This document shows positions 1 to 9,050 of a stretch of DNA of 28,580 nt, piece by piece (positions within the stretch are counted from its first letter, which is position 1; each line of letters starts with the position of its first letter). The position numbers were made by a program, and so were the translations under genes. This DNA comes from Spirogloea muscicola (lineage: Eukaryota; Streptophyta; Zygnematophyceae; Spirogloeales; Spirogloeaceae): assembly GCA_009602725.1 (NCBI GenBank), contig WELB01000089.1:70866-99445 (forward strand), given 5' to 3'. Under the pieces are notes generated by a model. The model did not search any database, had not been told where the DNA came from, and worked only from the letters and a program-made list of their open reading frames with translations.

Positions 1-379
1 AATTTACCCGCGCCCTCCCGCCCACTCCAGCCCCCCCCCCTGCTCCCACTCCGGCCCTCTCTCCCCATTTCCTGCCACCTCGCAGCACTTTCATCTCTCA
101 ACCGTCAGGCGCTCCGTCCCCCTCACTGCGCTGCGGTCCCTAGCCTCCATCTGCTGCGTCGCCCCTCCTCCTCCACTACGGCCTCAGCGCCCATCCCTGC
201 AGGCCGCCGTCCCCTGCCTCCGGCGGCCGAGTGCTTGGAGCTCAGGCCTCTTGTCAAGTCCCAGCCGCGCTCCTGCTCAGCTTTAGGCTAATGGCAGCTC
301 AACACTAAAGCGCACAGTGGTGAACAGAGGCAGCTGCAGCTGCTCAAGCTCCAAACGATCATCTAATCTCTTAACCAGC
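1..379 (+). promoter_or_regulatory. 5' flank and leader of the ABCG gene
   Basis: This stretch is very C/T-rich (for example the long C run near 31-40) and shows no convincing coding sequence. A five-codon upstream ORF (ATG at 291, TAA at 306-308) precedes the likely ATG at 380 and could damp translation. An open frame extends upstream from 380 to about 317 but has no earlier in-frame ATG. No TATA-like or other promoter element could be assigned. Confidence 0.35.
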
Positions 380-3300
380 ATGCCTCCATATGGCACACCC
401 CGGCTGGAGGAGCAGCACGCGGGGGGTCCGAGCGCGTGCAGCGAGATAGTCGTGGACGTCCCGACTGGCCTCCCACAAGCTGGCTCCTCAACAGAAGCCC
501 CGCGCTATGAGGTGGAGATCAGGAACTTGTCGTACTGGATCGAGGACTCCCGGCGTCCTCCCGCAGCCACTGCTGCAACTTCAGGCCGAGCTTCATCACC
601 TCGCAAGCGAAGCTGCGGGAGACATATCCTGCATAACATCTGCTGCAGAGCAAGCCCAGGGGAGATCCTCGCAGTGGCAGGCCCCAGCGGAGCTGGTCAG
701 ACGACTGTACTTACAGTTGCAGCTGCTCCATGCCAATATGCTATTTTCAGATGAATTGCGCAGGTCATGAAATGCTTAGGATGTCTATCATGTCTCAAAT
801 AGAGGATACGATGTTGCCTTCCTCAAGGTCCGGTGCTTGACCATACCAGCGGGCTGCTGCTACTGCCACTCCTTGTGCAGGAAAATCCACACTTCTAGAT
901 GCACTCGGCGGCAGGATTGCTCAAGGCAGGCTGAAGGGTGTAGTACTACTTAACGGGGACGCTGTGGACGCTCGGCGATTCCGCCGTCTTACAGGCAAGC
1001 ACTGAACTCTAGAAGCTTGTAAGGTGTGGGCTTATTGCTCTTGAAACGTCCATGACAAGGATTCTCCAGAGACACTGTGCGGCAGTGTCTGGAGTACAAC
1101 TTGGACTGTGAGACTCTTGCGAAGCAAAGGCGCTTAGAACAGGTCCTGTTCTAAGCGGCTGTTGATTACCTGCAGGCTACGTACTGCAAAACGATGCCCT
1201 CTTCCCGATGCTAACGGTGCAGGAAACGCTGCTATACAGTGCTCGATTGCGCCTGTCAGGGAGCATATCCATGACCGAGAAAAGGGCTCGCATTGAACAA
1301 TTAATAGATGGTCAGCTGCTACCTTGATTGTGAACGTCGATGTAATATGTGATGTACTTGTGCATGTTGCAGTAAGAATGAATACATTCAGAAGCCTAGA
1401 TTAATAGGCGGCTGAGCAGGAAGCTCTCGACTGTCGAAGTTCTTGTCCAGCCCTTGGAGACTGCAAAGTAGTGCATGTCATTACGGGCTATTTTGTTGGT
1501 ACAAAGCTGGAGTCTTGAAAACTTGGTGGAGCGTGGAAGTTTTCCAAGCATGCCTTGTATTGTCTTCTGATATCAAGCTCTTCCTTGCTCTGTAAAACTT
1601 GGCCTCAGATTAGTTTCTGGAACGCGGATTGGCAACGAAGACTTCAGAGGCATCTCTGGTGGGGGAGAGGAGGAGAGTGTCAATTGGTGTGGAGATGATC
1701 CACAACCCCTGTGTTCTCTTGTTGGACGAGCCCACCTCTGGCCTCGACAGCACTGCTGCCTTGAATGTTGTGGAGCTGCTGCACGACATGGCCACAACGA
1801 AGAAGAGGACCATCGTCCTATCTATCCATCAGGTACTCCGATGTGGAGTATGTTCCAAGGTGAGGTAAAAATTGGAATTTCATTGAATAGGTTGACAAAG
1901 GTGCGAGCATGTAGTGTTGCATAGCTGCACAATTTGGCCTGACGGAAGTCATCTACCTGTACCACCTTCTCCATGGTCGTGCAGCCAAGCTTCCGCATCC
2001 TCAATCTATTCCATCGTGTGCTCATTCTGGCTAAAGGCTCTGCCATTCATCATGGATCTCTGGATGAGCTTCTGGAGCGCTTCCAACGTGCTGGCAAGGT
2101 CAGTAAGCAGAATGCAATTGACAGAGGTCGTCTGTCCTCGTTTTCTAGGGTATTGTACGTATACGGTGTAGCTGCAGCTTCTGCTGACTATCCGTATCTT
2201 GTGTACAGGCAATCCCAGCACATGTGAATGTTCTGGAGTATGCAATTGATGTAGTGGCTTCTCCACAAGAGGGGGATGATGACGCCGCAAGAGGCAGCTG
2301 CGAACTAGGTCCGGAGCTCAGCAGAATGGAAGCTCCCAATTTGCGCCTAGGTCTCCCGGTTGAGGGGGTCCTGCACCTTTTACCCAGATCTGCTCCGATC
2401 ATCCATCATCATCAAAGCTGAAACCTTGAGACGGGCAGAATACTGCCAGGGTCTACAAGCAGCCAGCTAATCTTAACTTGCTTTGGGATCTGGTCTGACA
2501 GATTATAGATAAGTCTCAAAAAAACATGGAGTATCAGGGTTTAGGAGTATACTGTATAGTACTTGCTACTGCTTTAAGCAATCTCTGTCTGCTCTCTGCT
2601 CAAAATTTCACATCAGGCATTCTAAAGGGCTAGCCACGGACCTACTGCTTGTGTGTGCAGGATCAGGAAAGAAAGCAAGGCGTCTTGACAAGCTCAATTG
2701 GGCCTACCAGGTAGGATGCTCATTGACCTAGCAATGCTAGCTGGAAAACTTAGTGTCTTGCACACAACATGAGACTGTTTTAGTTCTGCCGGCTTATGAT
2801 TCCAATAGTCCTTCTCATCCCCTTGCTGCTCCTGCAAACTCCTTGATTGCGCACCAATAAAACATTCCACGTTGTGGCATAAGTGGGACCCAGTGTCTGC
2901 CTGGTATACCACTGCTCTTTCTCCTTCTGTTGAGCGCAACAATAAAGACATGTTCCTGAATATTGTGCAGTCACCTTGAGACTGTGAGCTTTGCTTCAAG
3001 CCCCATCCAAGAAGTATTTACCTTGGCAGACCGTTACTACAAGAACGTCTTCCGAACGAGGGAGCTATTTTTCGGAAGGGCTGGCCAGGTCCTTGTATGT
3101 GGCGCTTGCCTTGGAACCCTCTTCTTGAACGTCACAAAAAACTCCAGGGGTATCCAGGTACTTGCAATCATTGAAGATCAGCAGTCAGGAGTTGGCCGAT
3201 CAGCGTCGTCAGTCCTGTGTATCAGCATTTCATTCTCCTCCTGAGATGCCTTCACCACCTGAATGTTGACAGGAGAGGCTTGGCTTTTTCGCCTTCTCTC

Positions 3301-4686
3301 TTGCCTTCCTCCTCACCTCGTCAATCGAGGCACTGCCCATCTTTCTCGGGGAGAGAAACATCCTCATACGTGAAACTTCCAGGTGCAGGACTTGACTCCA
3401 CTGCCAACAAATGAATGAAGCAAACAAATATCTCCTGATCTTGAGAAGGAAGAGAGTGTGTGGTGCACTTTGTCTGCCACATCACTGCCTGTGTGTATCT
3501 TCAAGTAGAGTGGTTCCTGATTTGCTTGATTGTTTTGCGAGCACTTGCTGGACAGCAACTTGAAGTTGGCTTTCTCACACATTGCTATTCAATCATTCTG
3601 CATCGGTGTGCTGCAGAGGAGCATACAGGGTCTCCTCGTACCTGTTTGCCAGTGTTCTGGTGTTTTTACCCTTCCTACTCATCCTTGCAATACTCTTCGC
3701 CGTGCCCTCTTACTTCTTGGTTGGTCTGAGTACGCAATGGGAAGCGGTTGTCTTCTTTGTTCTCATCATCTGGCTCGTCTTGGTGGCCGCCAACTCGATT
3801 GTGGCCTGCTTCAGGTACACCTTGCCTGCCCAAGAGCTGTAGCTTCCAGAAGACTTTCACTTCTCCTGCAATCCAGTATATGTCAGAAGAACTCGCTAGC
3901 CATCAGCTAGCGAATTGGCGCAACATAAGGATGGCAGATTGTGAATTGCTGGCTAACCACTTATCAGCGCACGATTAGCAAAGCTTAAGCTGGAGACATA
4001 GTTTCGACACCTTTGCTTGCAATGCTGGCCACGACATGAGAGCTGACAGACTGCACTGATGTAGTGCGTGGATACCAAGCTACATCATGGGCAACTCATT
4101 AGTGGCCGGCATGCTCGGTGCGGCTTTTCTGTTCTCTGGTTATTTCATCAAAAAAGAGGTCAGTACACTTATCATGTCGTATTCGGACGACATGTCTTGC
4201 TGGACATGTTGTCCAGCAAGACAGATACCTGTGATTAGAAATTGGATATATCGTATGAAGATCAAGAGAGGGAGGTGTATGCGCGAATACATCTTTGCTT
4301 CCCCAGATGGTGCCACTTTCTATGTAGGGAACGTGCAAAGAGTACATGAGTGGAAGTCACCACCTCGCAATTGTTGGAGGTCTGTGCAGTACATACCTTC
4401 CTACTGGCTGTGGATGCACTACCTGTCGATCTTCAAGTATCCTTTCGACTCGCTTCTCATCAACGAGTATGGCAGCCTCAGCACCACTTGCTTCAGTGAT
4501 ATGCGCTCGGACAGTGAGAGTGGGAATTCGTCTTGTCAGCAGACTGGCCATCAGATATTAGTGGATGCTGGGCTTGCGCACACCAGCAAGTGGATGGACG
4601 TTGGGATACTAAGTGCATATGCCATCATCTTCAGAGTCGCCTGCTATGCAGCATTGCGATATCACAAAGGTGGTCTACGTAGGTAA
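380..4686 (+). CDS. ABCG-family (WHITE-type) half-size ABC transporter, about 12 exons
   Basis: This is a membrane exporter half-molecule that should dimerise; its substrate cannot be told. The order is nucleotide-binding domain then membrane domain, as in ABCG. Exons by splice phase: 380-695, 881-994, 1176-1310, 1596 (or 1648)-1832, 1985-2098, 2209-about 2358, 2661-2710, 2971-3157, 3273-3382, 3617-3814, 4065-4158, 4390-4686. Joining exons 1 and 2 gives Walker A GPSGAGKST; the intron splits its glycine codon. Exon 3 carries the Q-loop (LQND). Exon 4 carries Walker B (LLLDEP) and the D-loop; exons 4 and 5 join to give SIHQPS. Exons 7-12 encode the family's membrane region, including [32 protein letters not shown] and [14 protein letters not shown]. 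Total is about 667 residues, normal for the family. The coding sum is one base too long because of an extra G in the signature (1661-1665), and the natural exon-4 acceptor reads AA. Intron 2 has a GC donor. The end of exon 6 is uncertain (2358 or 2367). Confidence 0.88.
1070..1090. repeat. perfect 8-bp hairpin in ABCG intron 2
   Basis: AGACACTG (1070-1077) and CAGTGTCT (1083-1090) are perfect reverse complements around a 5-nt loop. It lies inside the GC-AG intron 995-1175, 41 bp before a second inverted repeat. Confidence 0.6.
1132..1156. repeat. 25-bp near-perfect palindrome in ABCG intron 2
   Basis: GCTTAGAACAGG (1132-1143) and CCTGTTCTAAGC (1145-1156) are exact reverse complements around one central base. 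It ends about 20 nt before the acceptor at 1175, so it could hold the 3' splice region in a fold. Confidence 0.65.
3893..3913. repeat. perfect 8-bp hairpin in ABCG intron 9
   Basis: TCGCTAGC (3893-3900) and GCTAGCGA (3906-3913) pair perfectly around the loop CATCA. It is within the intron 3815-4064; no coding signal was seen there. Confidence 0.6.
4193..4223. repeat. perfect 13-bp hairpin in the last ABCG intron
   Basis: TGTCTTGCTGGAC (4193-4205) and GTCCAGCAAGACA (4211-4223) are exact reverse complements around the loop ATGTT. The host intron (4159-4389) is 231 nt, a multiple of three, and has no stop in the reading frame, so its retention would insert 77 residues without breaking the protein. 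Confidence 0.75.
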
Positions 4687-5639
4687 AAGCTGAAGATTGT
4701 TTTCTGCAGAAGGTAGCTTGTAGCGATTGACTACAATGTTCATTGACAAGCTGCCGCTGCCTGATCAGAGAGGATACAGGAAGTCAAGAATTAATACGTA
4801 TATTTACTGCTTGCATCAGAATGCAAGCAAGCAAGCAAGACATTCATCTGCATCTGCATTTAAGCAGTCCATGTACTTAGTGAGGTGCATGCAATTTGTC
4901 TTCTCTTCTGCTGCTTCTCGAGTCTGTACAAGGTCTGATGAGCCAGAAGATGCACAATTACAGCTAAAAGCGGCTTGCGATGACCAATATGTCGACACAA
5001 AAGTTTAGACTTTTACTTAGCGTCTTCCTGTAGCAATCAAATACAGATACCGGCTAGTCTGGAAGACCGCCCGGATTAACAAGTCCTGACAATGCAGAAG
5101 GCAGCATGGCAGTGACGTGACTGCCCCGGCGGACGTGCGGCCATGGGGCAGCTGCGTGTAACTGCTTAACTTGTGCTTTGGCTTTCAGCAGTGGCAGACC
5201 CCCAATAGATCAATCGATCGCACTCCAAAGCCGTCTTCACTGCCTTTGCCAGGCTTTTCCCCCAGGTGTGCACTTTGTTCTCGATCGAGTCGCAACGACA
5301 GCACCGTGCTCAGCACCTCATCACGACAGCAGGCGGCTTGCTACTCAGCCTCTCCCGATCGGCATGCTTGGTACCAGGCGACGTTGCCCTCAGCAACGTC
5401 GGAAATCAGCTGCTGCAGGCAGCGGCAGCCGCTGGCCGAGCGGACGTCCGGTCACGCGGTCACAGGGCAGTGGCCGAGAAATGCCGCGGCCTGGCCAAGG
5501 TGGGAGAGCTTGGCCGGACAGTTCCCGGGTAAGAGCAATTATGAGGCAGCCAAGATGGGCTCAGTTGGGGGGGGAGGCCACCGAGATCGCATCCGTGGGC
5601 TAATCTACACCGCCAACGGCCCGCGCGGGAAAATGGCCT
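4687..5639. other. intergenic region after ABCG, before the coiled-coil gene
   Basis: This holds the ABCG 3' flank, a short CAAG-repeat run near 4823-4840, and from about 5100 a more GC-rich stretch that is probably the promoter or leader of the next gene. Open frames of up to 161 codons at 5171-5656 have no recognisable domain and overlap one another in three frames. I read them as GC-driven, though a 5' exon of the next gene cannot be excluded. No RNA gene was seen. Confidence 0.4.
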
Positions 5640-6695
5640 TTGCCCCCCCCCGCTGACCAGGCGCCCCCCCCCCTCACCCGCCAGAAGCTCCTGCGCCCCG
5701 CCGCCGCCGCCGCCGCCGCCGCCGCCGNGCGCCGCCACCAGGCCTCTGCTTCTGCGACGTCGCTCCCGAGCAGGGACAGCGCCTGCACCAGCGCCGCGCC
5801 TTCCACCGCCGTCCTCGCCGCTGCAGCCGCGGCAGTCATGGCGTCTGGCCTTCTGGGCCTGGCCACCGCGTTCGTGGAGGCGTGGGCCACCGAAGCCTGC
5901 GCAGCCGCCGCCAGGCTCGGGCTGCTCCCGGCGACCACGAGCCCCCGGGCGGCCGCCGAGGAGGCCGCGGCATCGTCGCCCGCCTGCGGCGGCGAGAGGC
6001 GCGACGTACTTCGCGCCGACGCGTGCGCCGATCTGGCCGCCTTCGGCCCCAGGACGGTCTCGACCGGCCGCAGAGGCCGCCGACGCCAGCTGTCGAGCCC
6101 ACGGCGGGCGACCTCCGCAAACAGCGAGCATGGCATCCCCGTGGAGGCGGCATGGCAAGCCGCCTGCTGCCTCGCGGACGCGCTCAACGAGGCGGTGCTG
6201 CTGCGGCGCGAGGCCCAGCACGCCGCCCAGCTGGCAGAGGACTGGCAGCACTATGCCGAGGAGACGGCGGCGGAGCGCGACGAGCTACTCGAGTGGAGCC
6301 TGCGAGTGCTGGACGACAACTCGCAGCTTCGACACACCGCGCGCAGCAGCACAGAGGAGGCTGAGCGCCTGTACCAGGATGCCAAGTACCTCGATGACTG
6401 CTGCCTAGACTTGACAGGGCAGCTGGAGGCGTGCTGCCAGCAGGCGCAAGCCGATGCGCTGGCGGCGCAGGCTGCGGCCTCCGCGCTCAGGTCCGATGTT
6501 GCGGGCGCGCAGTGGCTGCTGCACGTCGCAGACAATCGCATGCGCGACCTGCAAGCCCACGTAGCTCTGCAGGATCAGCAGCTTCTAGAAATGCACCTTG
6601 AGGTGGCTGCCCTCAAGGCCACCCTGGGCACATGCCACAGCCCAGTGGCACTCAGTAACTGCTCTCCTCTCAGGAGGAGAGCGTCCTGTGCTTAG
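5640..6695 (+). CDS. alanine-rich coiled-coil protein, unknown function
   Basis: A single uninterrupted frame ends at TAG 6693-6695. The first in-frame ATG that looks like a real start is at 5838 (285 residues, beginning MASGLLGLATAF). The open frame continues back to 5640 through a poly-alanine stretch containing the N at 5728, so the true start could be further upstream. The first 100 residues after 5838 are Ala- and Arg-rich and low complexity. From about 6140 to 6640 the protein is strongly helical, with heptad-like runs rich in Ala, Leu, Glu and Gln (for example HYAEETAAERDELLEW), which suggests a long coiled coil. I see no catalytic motif, signal peptide or membrane segment. I do not recognise the family. 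It could be a structural or scaffold protein, but that is only an inference from the coiled coil. Confidence 0.55.
   Translation: MPPPADQAPPPLTRQKLLRPAAAAAAAAAXRRHQASASATSLPSRDSACTSAAPSTAVLAAAAAAVMASGLLGLATAFVEAWATEACAAAARLGLLPATTSPRAAAEEAAASSPACGGERRDVLRADACADLAAFGPRTVSTGRRGRRRQLSSPRRATSANSEHGIPVEAAWQAACCLADALNEAVLLRREAQHAAQLAEDWQHYAEETAAERDELLEWSLRVLDDNSQLRHTARSSTEEAERLYQDAKYLDDCCLDLTGQLEACCQQAQADALAAQAAASALRSDVAGAQWLLHVADNRMRDLQAHVALQDQQLLEMHLEVAALKATLGTCHSPVALSNCSPLRRRASCA
5698..5732 (+). repeat. GCC trinucleotide repeat with an unresolved base
   Basis: A run of CCG units ends in the single N at 5728. In the plus frame it codes for poly-alanine. C homopolymers lie just upstream (5643-5651 and 5665-5673). 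The repeat length is probably not reliable in this assembly. Confidence 0.8.
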
Positions 6696-7661
6696 GTACC
6701 TTAGGTGTAGCAATGCTAGCTTTGTCCCGTCAGCATTAGTGCTGCTAGCCACGTAGGCAAACTTTTTCCTGCTATGTGGAGTTGGCCCCCTGCAGCCAAC
6801 GCCACTGTCACAGGGTGATTGCCTGAGTTCCTTGTGTGTTTTGCTGCGTCTACAGCTAGCTCCTTTCGTGCTACTGCATGCTCGAGCCTGTCAGCAGAAG
6901 GGCTTTGTTATGTTGTTATCATTGCCAAAGAGCACATCTTCTGCCGTTCAGTTTTGCACTGCATAGAGATCTCAGCCTGTTAAAGTTGCACTCTGCTAGT
7001 ACCTCATAGACGAGGCAGCAACATGAAGATTGAGGGTCTTTGTCATAGCTGGCCCGATTGTCGTGCATTTGGTGTATGCCGAATCCATGAACAGGTAGAC
7101 CTCGTGCCTTGCACATTGCATGGTCTTGCTCTGAGGTGCCAATATAACGTGCGGTGAAATTCTTCTTGGTGAATGACTACGTCTGTAGAACTGATACTGC
7201 CTGGTCCTAGATGGTCCCCGTGGGCAGCCCAGACACCCGTAGGCCTTGCATCCTACTTGTGTGGTTCTGCCAATTCCTGCTTGGTAGTGCATCCTTCATT
7301 CACTCTGCTAGGGCATGAACACGACAGTCGATTGCAACCGAATGTGTGATTTGGTTACAAGATGAGAGCAACAAGGCTGTGGGAAAGGCGGCTTGATGGT
7401 TGCTTGGTGGAGAGGCTAGCAGCAGGCGTGCTAACGAGGATGGCGCAACCACCATAAGGGGCGCGCGGCGTGGGGCTGCACAAAGACGGCAAGGGACTCT
7501 AACCTTGTGATAGGTAGAGACTCTTCCAGTATCTTCCAGTGGATGGCTGTAACTGACCAGCCCAGAAGGCTTCCACTTGATGGGAGACCCCGTCGCTCAC
7601 CGGTGGCGACCAGGAGGCGGCCAATGTGCTAGATCGTGCCCTTTCCCCTTGGTTTGAAACG

Positions 7662-7677
7662 GCCTGCCGGAGCAGGC
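7662..7677. repeat. hairpin conserved in both tandem units (GCCTGC stem)
   Basis: GCCTGC (7662-7667) and GCAGGC (7672-7677) enclose the loop CGGA. The equivalent at 8604-8619 has the same stem with the loop CAGA. The stem is unchanged although the flanks have diverged. Confidence 0.5.
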
Positions 7678-7746
7678 AAGCGCATAGCCAGTAGTGCAAG
7701 TCCCGAGTAGTTTGCGAGAGCTGTAGCACTGCAGTATCCATTACGA

Positions 7747-7769
7747 CCAAGGCGTCAGCAATGCCTTGG
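7747..7769. repeat. hairpin conserved in both tandem units (CCAAGGC stem)
   Basis: CCAAGGC (7747-7753) and GCCTTGG (7763-7769) enclose a 9-nt loop. At 8689-8711 the second unit keeps both arms exactly while two loop bases differ. The pattern fits a conserved stem, but two copies are too few to prove selection. Confidence 0.5.
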
Positions 7770-7970
7770 TGGCAAAAGCAACCAGGCTTGAAATGGCGCC
7801 CTGTGGTGCGCTGGAGAAGACCAATTCTGCCAAGTAACCTTGTCATACCTGACCTCGCATCGTTGTTTCGACGGCTTAAAGCTTGCAACAAGTGGCTGCA
7901 ACGTTGTTTTCCCAGCAGACCAGACCAGACCACCAGGTTTCATCATCAACAATCACATAACCTCACAAAT

Positions 7971-8907
7971 CTCCTCTCGTGCTACTGTATGCTCGAGCCC
8001 GTCAGCACAGCACAAAGGTTTCTTGTGATGTCATCATTGCCAAAGAGCACATCTCCTTGCCGTACATTTTTGCACTGCATGGAGACCTCAACCTGAAAAT
8101 TGCGCTATGCTAGTACCTCATAGACGAGGCAGCAAAATGAAGATTAAGAAACTTTGTCATAGATGGCCCGATTATCGTGCATTTGGTGTATGCCAAATCC
8201 TTGAACAGGTAGACCTCGTGCCTCGCACATTGCATGGTCTTGCTCTCAGGTGCCAAAACCACCTGCGGTGGAATGCTTCCGGTGAATGACTACATCTGTA
8301 AAGTTAGTACTGCCTGGTCCCAGATGATCCCTATGGCAGCCCCAGAAATCTTTAGGCCCTTGCATACTACTTGTGTGGTTCTGCCGTCTACGCGACTCCT
8401 CCTTAGCACTGCATCCTTCCTTCACTCCTGCGCATAGCATGAGGAAGAGAGAACAATTACTGCTTGGCCTGCTATCCCAGTATCTCCCAGTAGGTGGCTG
8501 TGGTTGGAGGCTCCCAGTTTTGACGGAAGACCTCGTCTCTCATCGATGGCGGCTAGGAAGGCGGCCAGTTGCTAGATCGTGCCCTTTTCCTTGGTTGTGA
8601 ACGGCCTGCCAGAGCAGGCAAGCGTACAGCCACCAGTGCAAATCCCAAATGGATTGCGAGAGCTGTAGCATTGCAACATCCAATCGAACCAAGGCACCAG
8701 CAATGCCTTGGTGCAAGAGCATTTTGGATTGAAACGGCGCCGTGGTGCGCTTGAGAGAAGTGATGTTACCGAATAACTTTGTCATACCTGACCTCGCAGT
8801 TTTAGGCGGCTCAAAGCTTGCAACAAGTGGCTGCATTGTAACTTTTTTCAAGCAAGATCAGACTAGACTACCGGATTCAATCAGCGACAATTACAAAACT
8901 TCGAGAT
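7971..8907 (+). repeat. tandem repeat unit 2 (diverged copy of unit 1)
   Basis: It starts CTCCTCTCGTGCTACTG at 7971, matching CTCCTTTCGTGCTACTG at 6860, and ends near 8907. By eye it is about 80 percent identical to unit 1 over aligned parts. In the best-aligned 123 nt (around the two inverted repeats) I count about 22 differences, giving about 12 amino-acid changes in 41 codons of the antisense frame. That is what neutral, non-coding drift would give. A TTACA at 8891-8895 (UGUAA on the minus strand) could serve the neighbouring minus-strand gene as a poly(A) signal. Confidence 0.8.
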
Positions 8908-9050
8908 CTCATTGGGTTGTTTGACCTTTGCTGCTTACTGTTTCCATTCATTTCACTGGCTTCAGTCCGTGCTATGGGCAATGTTGAGCTTTTGCTCTGA
9001 TGAAGAAGGATCATAACAAGTGAACATATGTTACAGCATAAGGTGGAGTA

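Larger units (their letters stand above)
6860..7970 (+). repeat. tandem repeat unit 1 (about 1.1 kb, non-coding)
   Basis: This unit is followed directly by a diverged copy (7971-8907) in the same orientation. Matching landmarks include CTCGAGCC with TCAGCA near the start, ACCTCATAGACGAGGCAGCA, TAGACCTCGTGCC, AGATCGTGCCC and GCTTGCAACAAGTGGCTGCA near the end. Unit 1 has about 170 extra bases (around 7320-7490) that unit 2 lacks. Two small inverted repeats are kept in both copies (see separate entries). The minus-strand open frame 7499-7933 is not conserved at the protein level between copies. I do not recognise the element. The absence of a spacer suggests a tandem duplication rather than two insertions. 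Confidence 0.8.

Noticed and set aside
3217-3414. Apparent missing T (frameshift) in the ABCG membrane region near 3283
   Set aside because: Using the acceptor at 3271-3272 puts exon 8 in the right frame ([12 protein letters not shown]), so no frameshift is needed.
4087-4686. 200-codon uninterrupted frame at the end of ABCG as a separate gene
   Set aside because: It is the last two ABCG exons plus a stop-free intron. The spliced version matches the family exactly across the junction.
5460-6251. 263-codon minus-strand open frame opposite the coiled-coil gene
   Set aside because: It exists because the region is very GC-rich and repetitive, contains the N, and shows no domain. The plus-strand frame is longer and has coherent coiled-coil character.
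7499-7933. 144-codon minus-strand frame in tandem unit 1
   Set aside because: The matching frame in unit 2 (8540-8851) shows amino-acid changes at the rate expected of neutral drift and is shorter. No domain was recognised.
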